From contig UQKU01000012.1 of NCBI GenBank assembly GCA_900541675.1, positions 1 to 51,197 on the forward strand: DNA of 51,197 bases, in the 5' to 3' direction. The notes under the pieces were generated by a model, which made no database searches, was not told the DNA's origin, and worked only from the letters and a program-made list of their open reading frames with translations. Below are positions 14,862 to 23,050 of the stretch, one piece after another. The DNA is from an uncultured Collinsella sp. GTDB taxonomy: Bacteria; Actinomycetota; Coriobacteriia; Coriobacteriales; Coriobacteriaceae. The position numbers were made by a program, and so were the translations under genes. Position 1 is the first letter of the stretch; each line of letters starts with the position of its first letter.

Positions 14862-16568
14862 CTACGAGCGCAGTGTAATTTTATCTCGCAGCGATTTGAG
14901 ATCCTCGGTTATGGTGTGGTCTTCCTGAATCATCTTCTGAACCTTTTTATAGCTCGTACTGACGGTTGAGTGGTTGCGGTTGCCAAACTCCGCGCCCACC
15001 GCCGTAGTCGTCATCTCGCACATCTCGATGGCCAGATATATGGCGATATGGCGGGCTTTGGCTATGTTGGCGTTGCGGCGCGGGCCGATGAGTTCCTCGT
15101 GCGTCACGCCGTACTGCTCTTCAATGACAGACTGGACCGTCTGCACGTTGATCTTTTTGGCCGACGTATCGAAGTACTGGCTTGCGATGGCGTCGATGTC
15201 GTCGAAACTGAGCTCGCTGCCCTCGCGTTCGCGGTCTCCTGCCTCGCCGGCGCAGCGTTCGCAGAAGCTCTCGAGTTCGCGGATGTTGGTTCCCGAGACT
15301 TCTGCCATGTGCTTAAAGTGCTCGTCGGTCAGATGCCCACCATCGCCGCCATAGGCCGCCAGCAGCGAGTCGTCACCCGCCTCGGGTGCGGCGGCTATCG
15401 TGTTCTCGTAGTAGCGCTGCAAGATCTTGTATTTCATCTCGTAGCTGGGCTCCGCCACCAAACAGAGCATACCGGCATTAAAACGGCTGGTAAGGCGCTC
15501 GTCCATGCTCAGGTCTTTGGGCGCACGGTCGGCTGCGATGACGACTTTTTTGTTGTTGCGGATAAACTCGTCCATGAGCTGGAAGAAGTAGTCCACGCTC
15601 GCGCGCTTGCCGATGATGTTTTGAATGTCGTCGATGATGAGCACGTCCACGTCGTGGTATGCCTGCATGATGGGGGCGTTGCTCTTCTTTTGGCGGTCGA
15701 ACTCCGTCATCAGGTCATCGAGGTACGCCTGTGAGTTGGCGTACTTTACCTTGATCTCGGGCGACTTTTCGGCGAGCTCGTTTTTGATGGCGAGCAGCAG
15801 ATGGGTCTTGCCCAGCCCCGATTTGCCATAGATGAACAGGGATGTGCATGTGCCGCGTTCGTCCGCGAGCGCGGCAAACTTGAGGGCTGAGCGATAGGCA
15901 TGGCTGTTTTCTGGGCCGTAGACAAAGTTTTCGAAGGTGAATTTCGAGTTGGCCGCGAGCGGCGCGCCGTCGGTGTTCTGCTCGATCGGTGCCGCAGCTG
16001 CGGGGACGCTCATGGGCGATGTGGAGGCTGGTTTTGCACTCTTTGCAGGCGCCTCGCCTTTCATCTGGTTCATCATGCGGCGGAAATCGTCGGCCGAAAG
16101 CGTGTTTTTGATTGCGATGCCCGAATCCTCGCCCGGTGTTGCGTCGTGCGCGATAGGCATGTGCGTGGCAGCGGACATGGGGACCGCCGGCGTCGAGACG
16201 GTGGGCATGGTTTCACGGGAAACATCGCCGATTTGATGCTCGGGAGCCGACACTGTGGTGGTAGCTGGCGCCGCCGGGGGAACGACGGGTGCCGCGGGTG
16301 CGGCGTTATCTGCCGCGGAGCCCTGTGGTGCCACGATGTTGAGCGCAATCGGTGCAAAGGCGATCTCTTCCAGGTACGCCTCGATGGTCGGCTGATGCTT
16401 TTTGAGCTGAGCGATGGCAAATCGTGAGGGGGCCTCAATCGTCAAGGTGTCCTCGGTCAGGCTCACAGCACGCGATTGCCCCAGCATGTTGATGAGGCGC
16501 GCATCTTGGCCGTCGCGCTGACAAAAGGCGATGGCATCCCCCAGGATGATGCTTGCTTCCTCGTCCAC
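14862..16568 (-). CDS. dnaA: Chromosomal replication initiator DnaA
   Basis: The protein has 568 residues against about 450 in most bacteria. Domain I is at about 1-80. The extra length is a 130-residue proline/alanine-rich linker (about 81-208), interrupted by a charged helical patch near 155-172. The AAA+ domain has Walker A GKSGLGKT (248-255) and Walker B VLIIDDIQ. Domain IV carries the DNA-binding signature ending GNRNHSTVSTSYKKV. The start is GTG 16568 behind GGGAGAG. The gene lies 15 bases after the GHKL/winged-helix gene on the same strand, so the two are probably one transcript. The linker coding region contains a degenerate parS (16209-16224). Confidence 0.97.
   Translation of the reverse strand: MDEEASIILGDAIAFCQRDGQDARLINMLGQSRAVSLTEDTLTIEAPSRFAIAQLKKHQPTIEAYLEEIAFAPIALNIVAPQGSAADNAAPAAPVVPPAAPATTTVSAPEHQIGDVSRETMPTVSTPAVPMSAATHMPIAHDATPGEDSGIAIKNTLSADDFRRMMNQMKGEAPAKSAKPASTSPMSVPAAAAPIEQNTDGAPLAANSKFTFENFVYGPENSHAYRSALKFAALADERGTCTSLFIYGKSGLGKTHLLLAIKNELAEKSPEIKVKYANSQAYLDDLMTEFDRQKKSNAPIMQAYHDVDVLIIDDIQNIIGKRASVDYFFQLMDEFIRNNKKVVIAADRAPKDLSMDERLTSRFNAGMLCLVAEPSYEMKYKILQRYYENTIAAAPEAGDDSLLAAYGGDGGHLTDEHFKHMAEVSGTNIRELESFCERCAGEAGDREREGSELSFDDIDAIASQYFDTSAKKINVQTVQSVIEEQYGVTHEELIGPRRNANIAKARHIAIYLAIEMCEMTTTAVGAEFGNRNHSTVSTSYKKVQKMIQEDHTITEDLKSLRDKITLRS
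16209..16224. promoter_or_regulatory. Degenerate parS-like site inside dnaA
   Basis: GGTTTCACGGGAAACA differs at two positions from the perfect parS sites at 21221-21313. It lies in the variable linker coding region of dnaA. ParB binding is possible but unproven. Confidence 0.45.
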
Positions 16569-16583
16569 TGTCTCTCCCGTTCC

Positions 16584-17912
16584 TTAAGCTTGGGCCCGCA
16601 CGCGAGCGCTTCCGATTTCGGTCAGATGGTATTTCTGCCCATGTTTGACTATCAAGCCCGTCTGCGCCAAATCGTTGAGCGTGCGCGACCAGGTGGGTGC
16701 AGAGTTTCCAAACGCCCGCGCCAAGTCCGTCGCGCCGCACTCTTGATGTTGGGCCAGATACCCTAATGCAGCGTTGCCGCGTTCGCTTATAAACACGTCC
16801 GACTGCGGTTGTGCGTATTGATTCGCCGCATTAGGATACATCATTTGAACTGCTGGTTGTTGAGAACTCTGCATGGGCGGCATCTGCTGTTGAAAACTTT
16901 GCGGCCACTGTTGGTAAGGCTGCGGCGGCATCTGCTGAGTCCAGGGGTTGAGGTTTCCCTGCGGCATCTGCTGATACGGCTGCTGGTACGGCTGAGGATA
17001 CTGCTGTGGATACGGCTGGGCATATCCCTGCTGCGGCATATATTGGGGAGGATACCCTTGTGGGTACGGTTGGTAGCCCATTTGCGCGACGTTTGGCATG
17101 GCCGCCGTCTGCTGCACGGCGCCTGTGTCCGGATCTGCCGAGCCTATCCCCTCCGGCATGTTTTGCACTGGGTTGCCCAGCGGTGTCTGGGGGTCTTGCA
17201 TGGGAAAACTTCCAGGCTGCTGCATCTGCTGCGCCACGGGCTGCTGTGCAAACGTGCTGGATAGGGGATACGCCGGCTGCTCCGTCTCGGGGCGCACGGC
17301 GGCCCCTCGCCCTCCGGCGCGCTCGATTTCCTGTACGCGCTTGGGATTCAGGCTTACCGTGACCACGGTGCCGTTGCCCATGTTGTCCTCGATGGATACA
17401 GCGCCGCCGGCGTTTTCCAGGTACTCCTGCACCATGGGAAACCCGGCTCCGGTTCCGCGGATGTATCGTTTCATGTTGCTGTTTGCGCTGGTAACGCCAA
17501 AGTCGAACGCGCGCTCCTTGTCGTCGATCCCCGGTCCCTGGTCTGCGAATCGGATGGTGTCGCCGCCGTCTAGGATCGAGATGATGGGCTCTGCAAAGTG
17601 GGCGTGGATAAAGTTTTCGACAATCTCGCGGATAACCATGAGCGAGATGTGCCCGCCCTGTTCTTTCATGCACTGGTAGACGGTGTTGGTTGTCTCTTCC
17701 AGATAGGTGCGCACGTCCTTAGGTTCGATGACGATGACGCGCGGCGTCGACAGCATGTCGTCATAGACCGCGATGCGTGCGGCATACATGGCAGCCTGCG
17801 TTTTCGCAGCGGCCTGCTCTTCCTCGCCACGCTTTTCGCGCACGCCGGTGATGTGCTCGTTGTCGGGTGCCGGGTCTCCGGAATCGACCATGGTGTAAAA
17901 GTCGTCAGACAT
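16584..17912 (-). CDS. Origin-linked GHKL ATPase with PQ-rich linker and C-terminal winged helix
   Basis: The protein has 442 residues in three parts. Residues 55-190 are a GHKL ATPase domain of the histidine-kinase/anti-sigma type: N box REIVENFIHAHF (95-106), G1 DQGPGI (124-129) and G2 GTGAGFPMV (153-161). There is no histidine phosphoacceptor domain and no membrane segment. Residues 210-375 are low complexity, rich in Pro, Gln, Tyr and Met with PYPQQ/PYQQ repeats. Residues 375-442 look like a winged helix of MarR/Lrp style (ATDLARAFGNSAPTWSRTLNDL). It lies between the origin gap and dnaA and reads into dnaA with 15 bases between them. The function is unknown; the context suggests control of dnaA expression or of initiation. 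Anti-sigma factors such as SpoIIAB are the nearest named relatives I can suggest. Confidence 0.8.
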   Translation of the reverse strand: MSDDFYTMVDSGDPAPDNEHITGVREKRGEEEQAAAKTQAAMYAARIAVYDDMLSTPRVIVIEPKDVRTYLEETTNTVYQCMKEQGGHISLMVIREIVENFIHAHFAEPIISILDGGDTIRFADQGPGIDDKERAFDFGVTSANSNMKRYIRGTGAGFPMVQEYLENAGGAVSIEDNMGNGTVVTVSLNPKRVQEIERAGGRGAAVRPETEQPAYPLSSTFAQQPVAQQMQQPGSFPMQDPQTPLGNPVQNMPEGIGSADPDTGAVQQTAAMPNVAQMGYQPYPQGYPPQYMPQQGYAQPYPQQYPQPYQQPYQQMPQGNLNPWTQQMPPQPYQQWPQSFQQQMPPMQSSQQPAVQMMYPNAANQYAQPQSDVFISERGNAALGYLAQHQECGATDLARAFGNSAPTWSRTLNDLAQTGLIVKHGQKYHLTEIGSARVRAQA

Positions 17913-18257
17913 GCCGCTCGCAATCTTTCAAAAGGTTTCGAACAAATAGTAGCTCACCGTGCAATGTTTCTCATCTTTCGACAACTTTTCAAAACCTGTT
18001 GAAAACTTTGGAAAACAGGCGAAAAGTTCTCAACATTGCCAACATGACCTGTCGAAAACTCGATGAAATATCGTGAAAAGTTGTAATGCGGCGCAAATTT
18101 CGGTTGAGCTTATGGGGGAACCGTGTGAACTGCGCGACCTTTTACCTTTGATTTCTTGACATTTGAACATTGATTTCCCTACAATCTTCAAGCTCACGTG
18201 TCTATATCTGCGTCCGCGCTCCCGCGGACACTCGAAATGCAGCAGGAGGAACTTAAG
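17913..18257. other. Probable replication origin (strand-switch gap with DnaA-box-like cluster)
   Basis: All genes left of this gap for 11 kb run left and all genes right of it for 5 kb run right. It holds repeated TTTTC-type boxes: TTTTCAAAA (17986-17994), TGTTGAAAA (17997-18005), TTCTCAACA (18027-18035), TGTCGAAAA (18050-18058), plus looser copies at 17975-17984, 18008-18016 and 18072-18080. The commonest core is TTTTCRACA, a variant of the TTATCCACA box. The right part carries the rpmH promoter. Confidence 0.75.
18156..18185 (+). promoter_or_regulatory. rpmH promoter
   Basis: A perfect -35 TTGACA (18156-18161) and a -10 TACAAT (18180-18185) are 18 bases apart. It leads the rpmH-rnpA-yidD-yidC-jag run. 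Confidence 0.85.
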
Positions 18258-18392
18258 ATGAAGCGTACGTATCAGCCTAATAAGCGTAAGCGTGCCAAGA
18301 CCCATGGCTTCCGTGCCCGTATGGCCACCAAGGGTGGTCGTGCCGTGCTCGCCCGTCGCCGCGCCAAGGGCCGCAAGCGTCTCACTGTCTAG
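18258..18392 (+). CDS. rpmH: 50S ribosomal protein L34
   Basis: The 44-residue, highly basic protein begins MKRTYQPNKRKR and ends RAKGRKRLTV, as in nearly all bacteria. AGGAGGA lies at 18244-18250, which fixes the ATG. It is the first gene of the rightward run from the origin, 20 bases ahead of rnpA. Confidence 0.98.
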   Translation: MKRTYQPNKRKRAKTHGFRARMATKGGRAVLARRRAKGRKRLTV

Positions 18393-18412
18393 CAGCGATA
18401 CACACATCTCGC

Positions 18413-18751
18413 ATGAAGACTATTAAGTCTCGGCAAGATTTCGAGCATGTGTTCAGTCAGGGGCGTCGTTTCAATCACCCTCTGATTCGAATGACCATAT
18501 GTGAATCGGTTGGCGAAGGCGACTCCGGAAGGGTCGCCTTCGTTGGTGCTAAACGGCTCGGTTGCGCAGTCGTGCGCAACCGTTCTAAGCGTGTGATGCG
18601 CGAGGCCGCCCGCAGCTGCGGATTTCCCGTTGCGGGTTATGACATCATCTTGTTCGCTACTCCCAAGACGAGGATCTCTTCGCCTCAGGAGATGGACAAG
18701 GCATTGCGTTCGCTTATGAAACGCGCCGGCGTTGCCGGGGAGGAGCGATGA
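18413..18751 (+). CDS. rnpA: Ribonuclease P protein component
   Basis: The protein has 112 residues, the normal size. It has the FxxVFxxGRRF opening and the RNA-binding signature RNRSKRVMREAAR (about 59-71). It supports the RNase P RNA in trimming the 5' ends of pre-tRNAs. Its stop overlaps the yidD start (ATGA). Confidence 0.97.
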   Translation: MKTIKSRQDFEHVFSQGRRFNHPLIRMTICESVGEGDSGRVAFVGAKRLGCAVVRNRSKRVMREAARSCGFPVAGYDIILFATPKTRISSPQEMDKALRSLMKRAGVAGEER

Positions 18752-18972
18752 GCAATCACGTTTTGCGACGTGTTGCCGTCGCTCCTATTCGCATATATCA
18801 ACAGGTTATTTCGCCCTTATTGCCTGACGCCTGCATTTATTACCCAACGTGCTCGCAATATGCCGTTCAGGCGATTGAGAAGTACGGTGTTTTGAGAGGC
18901 TGCTGGCTTGCCGTGAGGCGCATCGCTCGCTGCAATCCCCTGCACGTCGGCGGTTATGACCCTGTGCCCTAG
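18748..18972 (+). CDS. yidD: Membrane protein insertion efficiency factor YidD
   Basis: The protein has 74 residues with the family motifs IYQQVISPL, YYPTCSQYAVQAI and GCWLAVRRIARCNPLHVGGYDPVP reduced to its usual core (CNPLHVGGYDPVP at the end). It helps YidC-dependent membrane insertion. It overlaps rnpA by four bases and lies 29 bases before yidC. Confidence 0.96.
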   Translation: MSNHVLRRVAVAPIRIYQQVISPLLPDACIYYPTCSQYAVQAIEKYGVLRGCWLAVRRIARCNPLHVGGYDPVP

Positions 18973-19001
18973 CGGGCACTCGCTATCGGAGGAAAACTTA
19001 C

Positions 19002-19772
19002 ATGTGGGATTGGATCGTTAACATCCTTTTCGAGCTGCTCAAGCTCATCCAGACCTTTGCGGTCGACTGGGGCCTGTCCATCATCATCCTGGTGGTCATC
19101 ATCCGTCTGCTGCTGACGCCGCTTATGCTCAAGTCGACCAAGTCGACGGCTCGCATGCAGGTGCTGCAGCCCAAGATGCTCGAGATCCAGGAGCGCTATG
19201 CCGACGATCCCCAGCGTCAGGCCGAGGAGATGCAGAAGTTCTACAGCGAGAACAAGTTCAACCCCATGGCTGGTTGTCTGCCGCTGTTAATCCAGATGCC
19301 TGTCCTGTTCGCCCTGTTTACGCTGCTGCGTAACCTGCCGAACTACTTTAGCGACGGCACGTTCTCGTTCTTCAATATCCTGCCTGACCTTACCACCACG
19401 CCGAGCGCTTCCTTTGCCGATGGCTTTATGGTTGCGCTGCCTGCGCTGGTTTGCCTGATTCTGTTCGCTGTCTTGACCCTGATTCCGCAGCTGTATATGT
19501 CACGCAATCAGACTGGTCAGCAGGCCCAGAGCATGCGCATGATGGCCGTTGTCATGACCGTCATGATGCTTTGGATGGGTTGGAGCCTGCCCGTCGGCGT
19601 TCTGCTGTACTACGACGTGTCTTCCGCCTGGCAGGTTGTCCAGCAGATCTTCGTGACGCAGAAGGTTATCGATAAGGCCAAGGCCGATGAGGAAGAGCGT
19701 CTTAAGAACGCTCCGCTGCAGGTCGAGGTTACTCGTCGCGAGAAGAAGCCGCGCCCGCACAAGAAGAAGTAG
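19002..19772 (+). CDS. yidC: Membrane protein insertase YidC (Oxa1 family)
   Basis: The protein has 256 residues, the short Gram-positive form without the large periplasmic domain. Its five membrane helices include the first helix with the conserved groove arginine (VVIIRLLLTPL) and the MAGCLPLLIQMPVLFALF segment. The C-terminus is strongly basic (RREKKPRPHKKK), as in ribosome-binding Oxa1 tails. It inserts and folds membrane proteins alone or with SecYEG. An AGGAGG-like site precedes the ATG. Confidence 0.96.
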   Translation: MWDWIVNILFELLKLIQTFAVDWGLSIIILVVIIRLLLTPLMLKSTKSTARMQVLQPKMLEIQERYADDPQRQAEEMQKFYSENKFNPMAGCLPLLIQMPVLFALFTLLRNLPNYFSDGTFSFFNILPDLTTTPSASFADGFMVALPALVCLILFAVLTLIPQLYMSRNQTGQQAQSMRMMAVVMTVMMLWMGWSLPVGVLLYYDVSSAWQVVQQIFVTQKVIDKAKADEEERLKNAPLQVEVTRREKKPRPHKKK

Positions 19773-19789
19773 TGGGATAGTATTCTTAT

Positions 19790-19801
19790 TTAGGTACCTA
19801 A
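19790..19801. repeat. Palindrome TTAGGTACCTAA, copy 1
   Basis: A perfect 12-bp palindrome lies 15 bases before the jag start. An identical one lies at 23291-23302 directly after the gene following parB. Confidence 0.5.
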
Positions 19802-19816
19802 CTTTTGGAGTTCGTT

Positions 19817-20386
19817 ATGTCTGAAGAGATCGTCGAGGATATGCTTGAGGAGGTTGCCCCGCGGGTCGCGGGCGATTATCCCGAGATTGCACAGCGTTAC
19901 AAGGCTGGTGAAGAGCTGACCGATGAGGAGCTCGACACCATTGCCGATGTGGCTATTTCCATTCTGCGTTCCATCCTTTCGCACTTCGATGCGGCGAACT
20001 CACCCATCGATGAGTATGAGGGTGACGAGGGCGAGTTGATCCTGGACGTAACTGCTCCTGATCTTGCTGTTCTCATTGGCCGCCATGGACGTACCCTCGA
20101 TGCTCTTCAAGTTATGTTCTCCCTGTTGGTGAGTCGCAAGCTTGGCTTTAGGTATCCGGTCGTCGTCGACGTCGAAGGTTATAAGAGCCGTCGACAGGAC
20201 AAGGTTGCTTCTATGGCCCAGTCCGCTGCCGAGCGCGCTATTCGCACTCATAAAAGTGTTTCCTTGCCGCCTATGAATGCCTACGAACGTCGACTGGTTC
20301 ATATTGCCCTTCGTGGTAACGATGCTGTCGACACGCATTCTGAGGGCTCTGACCCCGATCGCCATGTTGTGATTGTTGCTCGATAA
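19817..20386 (+). CDS. jag: Jag/KhpB RNA-binding protein
   Basis: The protein has 189 residues. A KH domain carries the loop LIGRHGRTLDALQ (about 87-99), and a C-terminal R3H domain ends ALRGNDAVDTHSEGSDPDRH. The usual Jag_N domain is replaced by a short acidic helical segment. Homologues bind RNA and affect cell elongation and division. ATG 19817 is set by TTTGGAG eight bases upstream. It is the last gene of the rpmH run, before the terminator at 20406. Confidence 0.93.
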   Translation: MSEEIVEDMLEEVAPRVAGDYPEIAQRYKAGEELTDEELDTIADVAISILRSILSHFDAANSPIDEYEGDEGELILDVTAPDLAVLIGRHGRTLDALQVMFSLLVSRKLGFRYPVVVDVEGYKSRRQDKVASMAQSAAERAIRTHKSVSLPPMNAYERRLVHIALRGNDAVDTHSEGSDPDRHVVIVAR

Positions 20387-20405
20387 TCTTCTCGAGTCTA
20401 TGCTA

Positions 20406-20438
20406 AGGGGACGTGGTTTCCACGTCCCCTTTTTTTGT
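20406..20438 (+). terminator. Terminator after jag
   Basis: AGGGGACGTGG and CCACGTCCCCT form an 11-bp stem with a tight TTT loop, followed by eight T. Confidence 0.95.
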
Positions 20439-20481
20439 CAAAAGTTCTCGATACACTGATTTTTGTCAGAAAGGAGTCGTC

Positions 20482-21219
20482 TTGTTTGTTTTAACTGATG
20501 AGCAGGCAAGCCAAATGCTGGGCCGTCTTATTTCGTATCGCAAAGACTATTCTTTGAAGGTCTCCGACGAGAGCCTTCGTGTCTGTATCCAGCATCTTGA
20601 TCTTGTTCTGGAGGCCAATAAGACTACTAATCTAACGCGCATCCTGAATGTTGATGATGCAGCCGTCCTTCATATTCTGGACTCACTTGTTTTACTGCCC
20701 TATATTGATAAAGCTCCTGAAGGTGCTTTGCTTGATATGGGTACCGGTGCTGGATTTCCAGGTATTCCGTTGACTATTGCAAGTGGGCGAAAGGCTACCT
20801 ATATCGATTCCGTTGGCAAGAAAGTAGATGCTGTTAACTCCTTTGTTAGTGCGCTTAGACTCAAGCATGCTTATGCCGTTCACGATCGTCTTGAGGAATA
20901 TGCTCGATCCCATAAGAAGCAATTTGCAGTTGTGACCGCCCGTGCGCTCGCACCATTACCGGTTCTCGTTGAATATGCTTCTCCTTTTCTAAAAGATGGT
21001 GGTCTCTTTGTTATTACGAAGGGGAATCCATCTGATGAAGAGTTTCAATCTGGTATTGCTGCTGCAAAGATATGCGGCTTTACCACGCTTATGACGGACG
21101 ACCTTGATTTGCCGAATGGTCTGGGTCACCGTGAATTTATTATCCTTAAAAAGACTCGTCAGGCATCTGTTTCCCTTCCGCGTGCTAATGGCATGGCAAA
21201 AAAGAATCCGCTTGCCTAG
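20482..21219 (+). CDS. rsmG: 16S rRNA (guanine-N7)-methyltransferase RsmG
   Basis: The protein has 245 residues. It has the SAM-binding motif LLDMGTGAGFPGIPL (about 93-107) and the typical helical N-terminal cap (LNLTRI-like TNLTRILNVDD). It methylates G527 (E. coli numbering) of 16S rRNA. I start it at TTG 20482 behind AAGGAG; the longer frame begins inside the terminator stem. Base composition is clearly more AT-rich than in the genes on either side. It is commonly found beside parA-parB. Confidence 0.94.
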   Translation: MFVLTDEQASQMLGRLISYRKDYSLKVSDESLRVCIQHLDLVLEANKTTNLTRILNVDDAAVLHILDSLVLLPYIDKAPEGALLDMGTGAGFPGIPLTIASGRKATYIDSVGKKVDAVNSFVSALRLKHAYAVHDRLEEYARSHKKQFAVVTARALAPLPVLVEYASPFLKDGGLFVITKGNPSDEEFQSGIAAAKICGFTTLMTDDLDLPNGLGHREFIILKKTRQASVSLPRANGMAKKNPLA

Positions 21220-21220
21220 A

Positions 21221-21236
21221 TGTTTCACGTGAAACA
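21221..21236. promoter_or_regulatory. parS site 1
   Basis: This is the perfect 16-bp parS palindrome TGTTTCACGTGAAACA, the ParB nucleation site. It starts one base after the rsmG stop. Confidence 0.97.
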
Positions 21237-21248
21237 TAATGGATAGTG

Positions 21249-21284
21249 TCGATTGTTATGTTTCACGTGAAACATAACAATCGA
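21249..21284. promoter_or_regulatory. parS site 2 inside a perfect 36-bp palindrome
   Basis: The core TGTTTCACGTGAAACA is at 21259-21274. The symmetry continues ten bases each side (TCGATTGTTA and its complement), so the whole 36 bases are perfectly self-complementary. That is much longer than ParB needs. Confidence 0.97.
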
Positions 21285-21297
21285 TGTCGAATCGGAT

Positions 21298-21313
21298 TGT
21301 TTCACGTGAAACA
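21298..21313. promoter_or_regulatory. parS site 3
   Basis: A third perfect TGTTTCACGTGAAACA lies 39 bases centre to centre from site 2 and 38 bases before the parA start. Confidence 0.97.
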
Positions 21314-21351
21314 TCCTCCATTCAACAGCTTTAAATACACCAGGAGGGACC

Positions 21352-22152
21352 GTGGGATTTCGCGACGTTAAGCGTTCTAAGAGTGCAAAAGACACGCGTG
21401 TCATTGCTATCATCAACCAAAAAGGCGGCGTAGGTAAGTCCACCACGGCTGTAAATCTTGCAGCAGCGTTGGGTGAACTGGGCCGAAAGACGTTAATTGT
21501 CGATTTTGACCCGCAGGGTAATAGTACGAGTGGTTTTGGAATCGAAAAAGAAGAACTCGATCACTGCATCTATGATGCATTGCTGAACGATGTTCCGGCG
21601 GAATCGCTCGTTCTTGATACAAATTGCAATAAGGTATTTGTAATCCCGGCAACTATCCAGCTTGCGGGTGCGGAAATCGAACTTGTCAGTGCGATTGCCC
21701 GTGAGACTCGCTTAAAGGATCTGCTTGAGCCTGTTCAGGATGAGTTTGATTTTATATTCATCGATTGCCCGCCATCGCTTGGTTTGCTGACCATCAATGC
21801 GTTAACAGCAGCAGATAGCGTTTTGATTCCGATTCAGTGCGAATATTACGCACTTGAAGGTGTCACAAAGCTGCTTGAATCGATGAAGATGGTTAAAACA
21901 CGCCTTAATAAGAGCCTTGATACTTATGGCGTGCTCATGACTATGTACGATTCGCGCACATCGCTTTCGAACCAGGTTGTGGAAGAGGTTCAATCGTATT
22001 TTGGTGACAAGGCATTCAAGACCTTGATTCCACGCACAGTTAAAATTTCAGAAGCACCCTCGTTCGGTGAGCCAGTAATTACCTTTGCGCCACAGAACAA
22101 GGGCGCAAAGGCGTATATGAACCTTGCTAAAGAGGTGATTAAGCGTGCCTAG
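21352..22152 (+). CDS. parA: Chromosome partitioning ATPase ParA (Soj)
   Basis: The protein has 266 residues. It has the deviant Walker A KGGVGKST (24-31), the DFDPQGNSTSG switch and IDCPPSLGLLT. It works with ParB-parS in origin segregation and, in relatives, controls DnaA. The start is GTG 21352, behind AGGAGGG at 21342-21348. It overlaps parB by eight bases. Three parS sites lie directly upstream, so ParB may also control this operon. Confidence 0.97.
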   Translation: MGFRDVKRSKSAKDTRVIAIINQKGGVGKSTTAVNLAAALGELGRKTLIVDFDPQGNSTSGFGIEKEELDHCIYDALLNDVPAESLVLDTNCNKVFVIPATIQLAGAEIELVSAIARETRLKDLLEPVQDEFDFIFIDCPPSLGLLTINALTAADSVLIPIQCEYYALEGVTKLLESMKMVKTRLNKSLDTYGVLMTMYDSRTSLSNQVVEEVQSYFGDKAFKTLIPRTVKISEAPSFGEPVITFAPQNKGAKAYMNLAKEVIKRA

Positions 22153-23050
22153 TCCTAAGAAGCGCGGCGGCTTGGGTCGTGGTCTCAATGCACTGGTCTC
22201 AGAAGCTGAATATGAGACTGGTGGATCTGCAGCGTCAGCATCAAATGCCGTTTCGGAAACTAAGCTTCCAATCGAAGACATCGTTCCGAACCCAAATCAG
22301 CCACGAATTCACTTCAACGAGACCGAGCTTCGAGAGTTGAGTGAGTCAATTCAGGAGCATGGCGTTCTTCAGCCGCTTCTTGTGCGCAAGCACGGTAATG
22401 GCTATGAGATTATCGCGGGTGAGCGCCGTTATCAGGCTTCGAAACTTGCGGGTCTTGAGGAGCTCCCCGTCATCATTAAAGATGTTGATGATGAGCAGAT
22501 GCTTGCACTCGCGCTGATTGAAAACCTTCAGCGCTCTGACCTTAACCCCGTCGAAGAGGCAAAGGGATATCGACAGCTCATTGATGCGAGCGGTATGACT
22601 CAAGAAGCCTTGTCAAAGGCTGTCAGCAAGTCTCGTTCCGCAATCACCAATTCGTTGCGCCTGCTTGATCTTCCAGAGGTAGTTCAGCAGATGATCTTCG
22701 AAGGCAAGCTGACTGCTGGTCATGCGCGTGCAATTCTTGCGGTTCCGTATGAAGATGCGCGCATTAATCTTGCTGAGAAGGTTGTTGCAGAGGGATTGTC
22801 TGTCCGTGCGACAGAAAATCTTGCCCCACTGTTTTCTGCCGGAGAGACGCCTAAAACACCTCGCCCTGCAACGCCTCAGTCTTTTAAGAAGGCTGCACGC
22901 GTTCTGCGTCAGGTGTTTAACACGAACGTTCGCGTCAAGAGCTCGCGCGGCAAGAATAAAATCGAGATCGAGTTTAAGGATGAGGAAGAGCTGTCTCGCA
23001 TTCTTGGCGAGATGATTCAATTTGACCAGGGAGATCAGGATGAAGAATAA
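22145..23050 (+). CDS. parB: Chromosome partitioning protein ParB (Spo0J)
   Basis: The protein has 301 residues. The N-terminus GRGLNAL is the ParA-activating peptide. The CTPase motif AGERRYQASKLAG is at about 91-103, and a helix-turn-helix follows (EALSKAVSKSRSAITNSLRL). A C-terminal dimer domain ends the protein. It loads at parS and spreads as a CTP-dependent clamp. The start is GTG 22145, inside the end of parA. Confidence 0.97.
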   Translation: MPSPKKRGGLGRGLNALVSEAEYETGGSAASASNAVSETKLPIEDIVPNPNQPRIHFNETELRELSESIQEHGVLQPLLVRKHGNGYEIIAGERRYQASKLAGLEELPVIIKDVDDEQMLALALIENLQRSDLNPVEEAKGYRQLIDASGMTQEALSKAVSKSRSAITNSLRLLDLPEVVQQMIFEGKLTAGHARAILAVPYEDARINLAEKVVAEGLSVRATENLAPLFSAGETPKTPRPATPQSFKKAARVLRQVFNTNVRVKSSRGKNKIEIEFKDEEELSRILGEMIQFDQGDQDEE

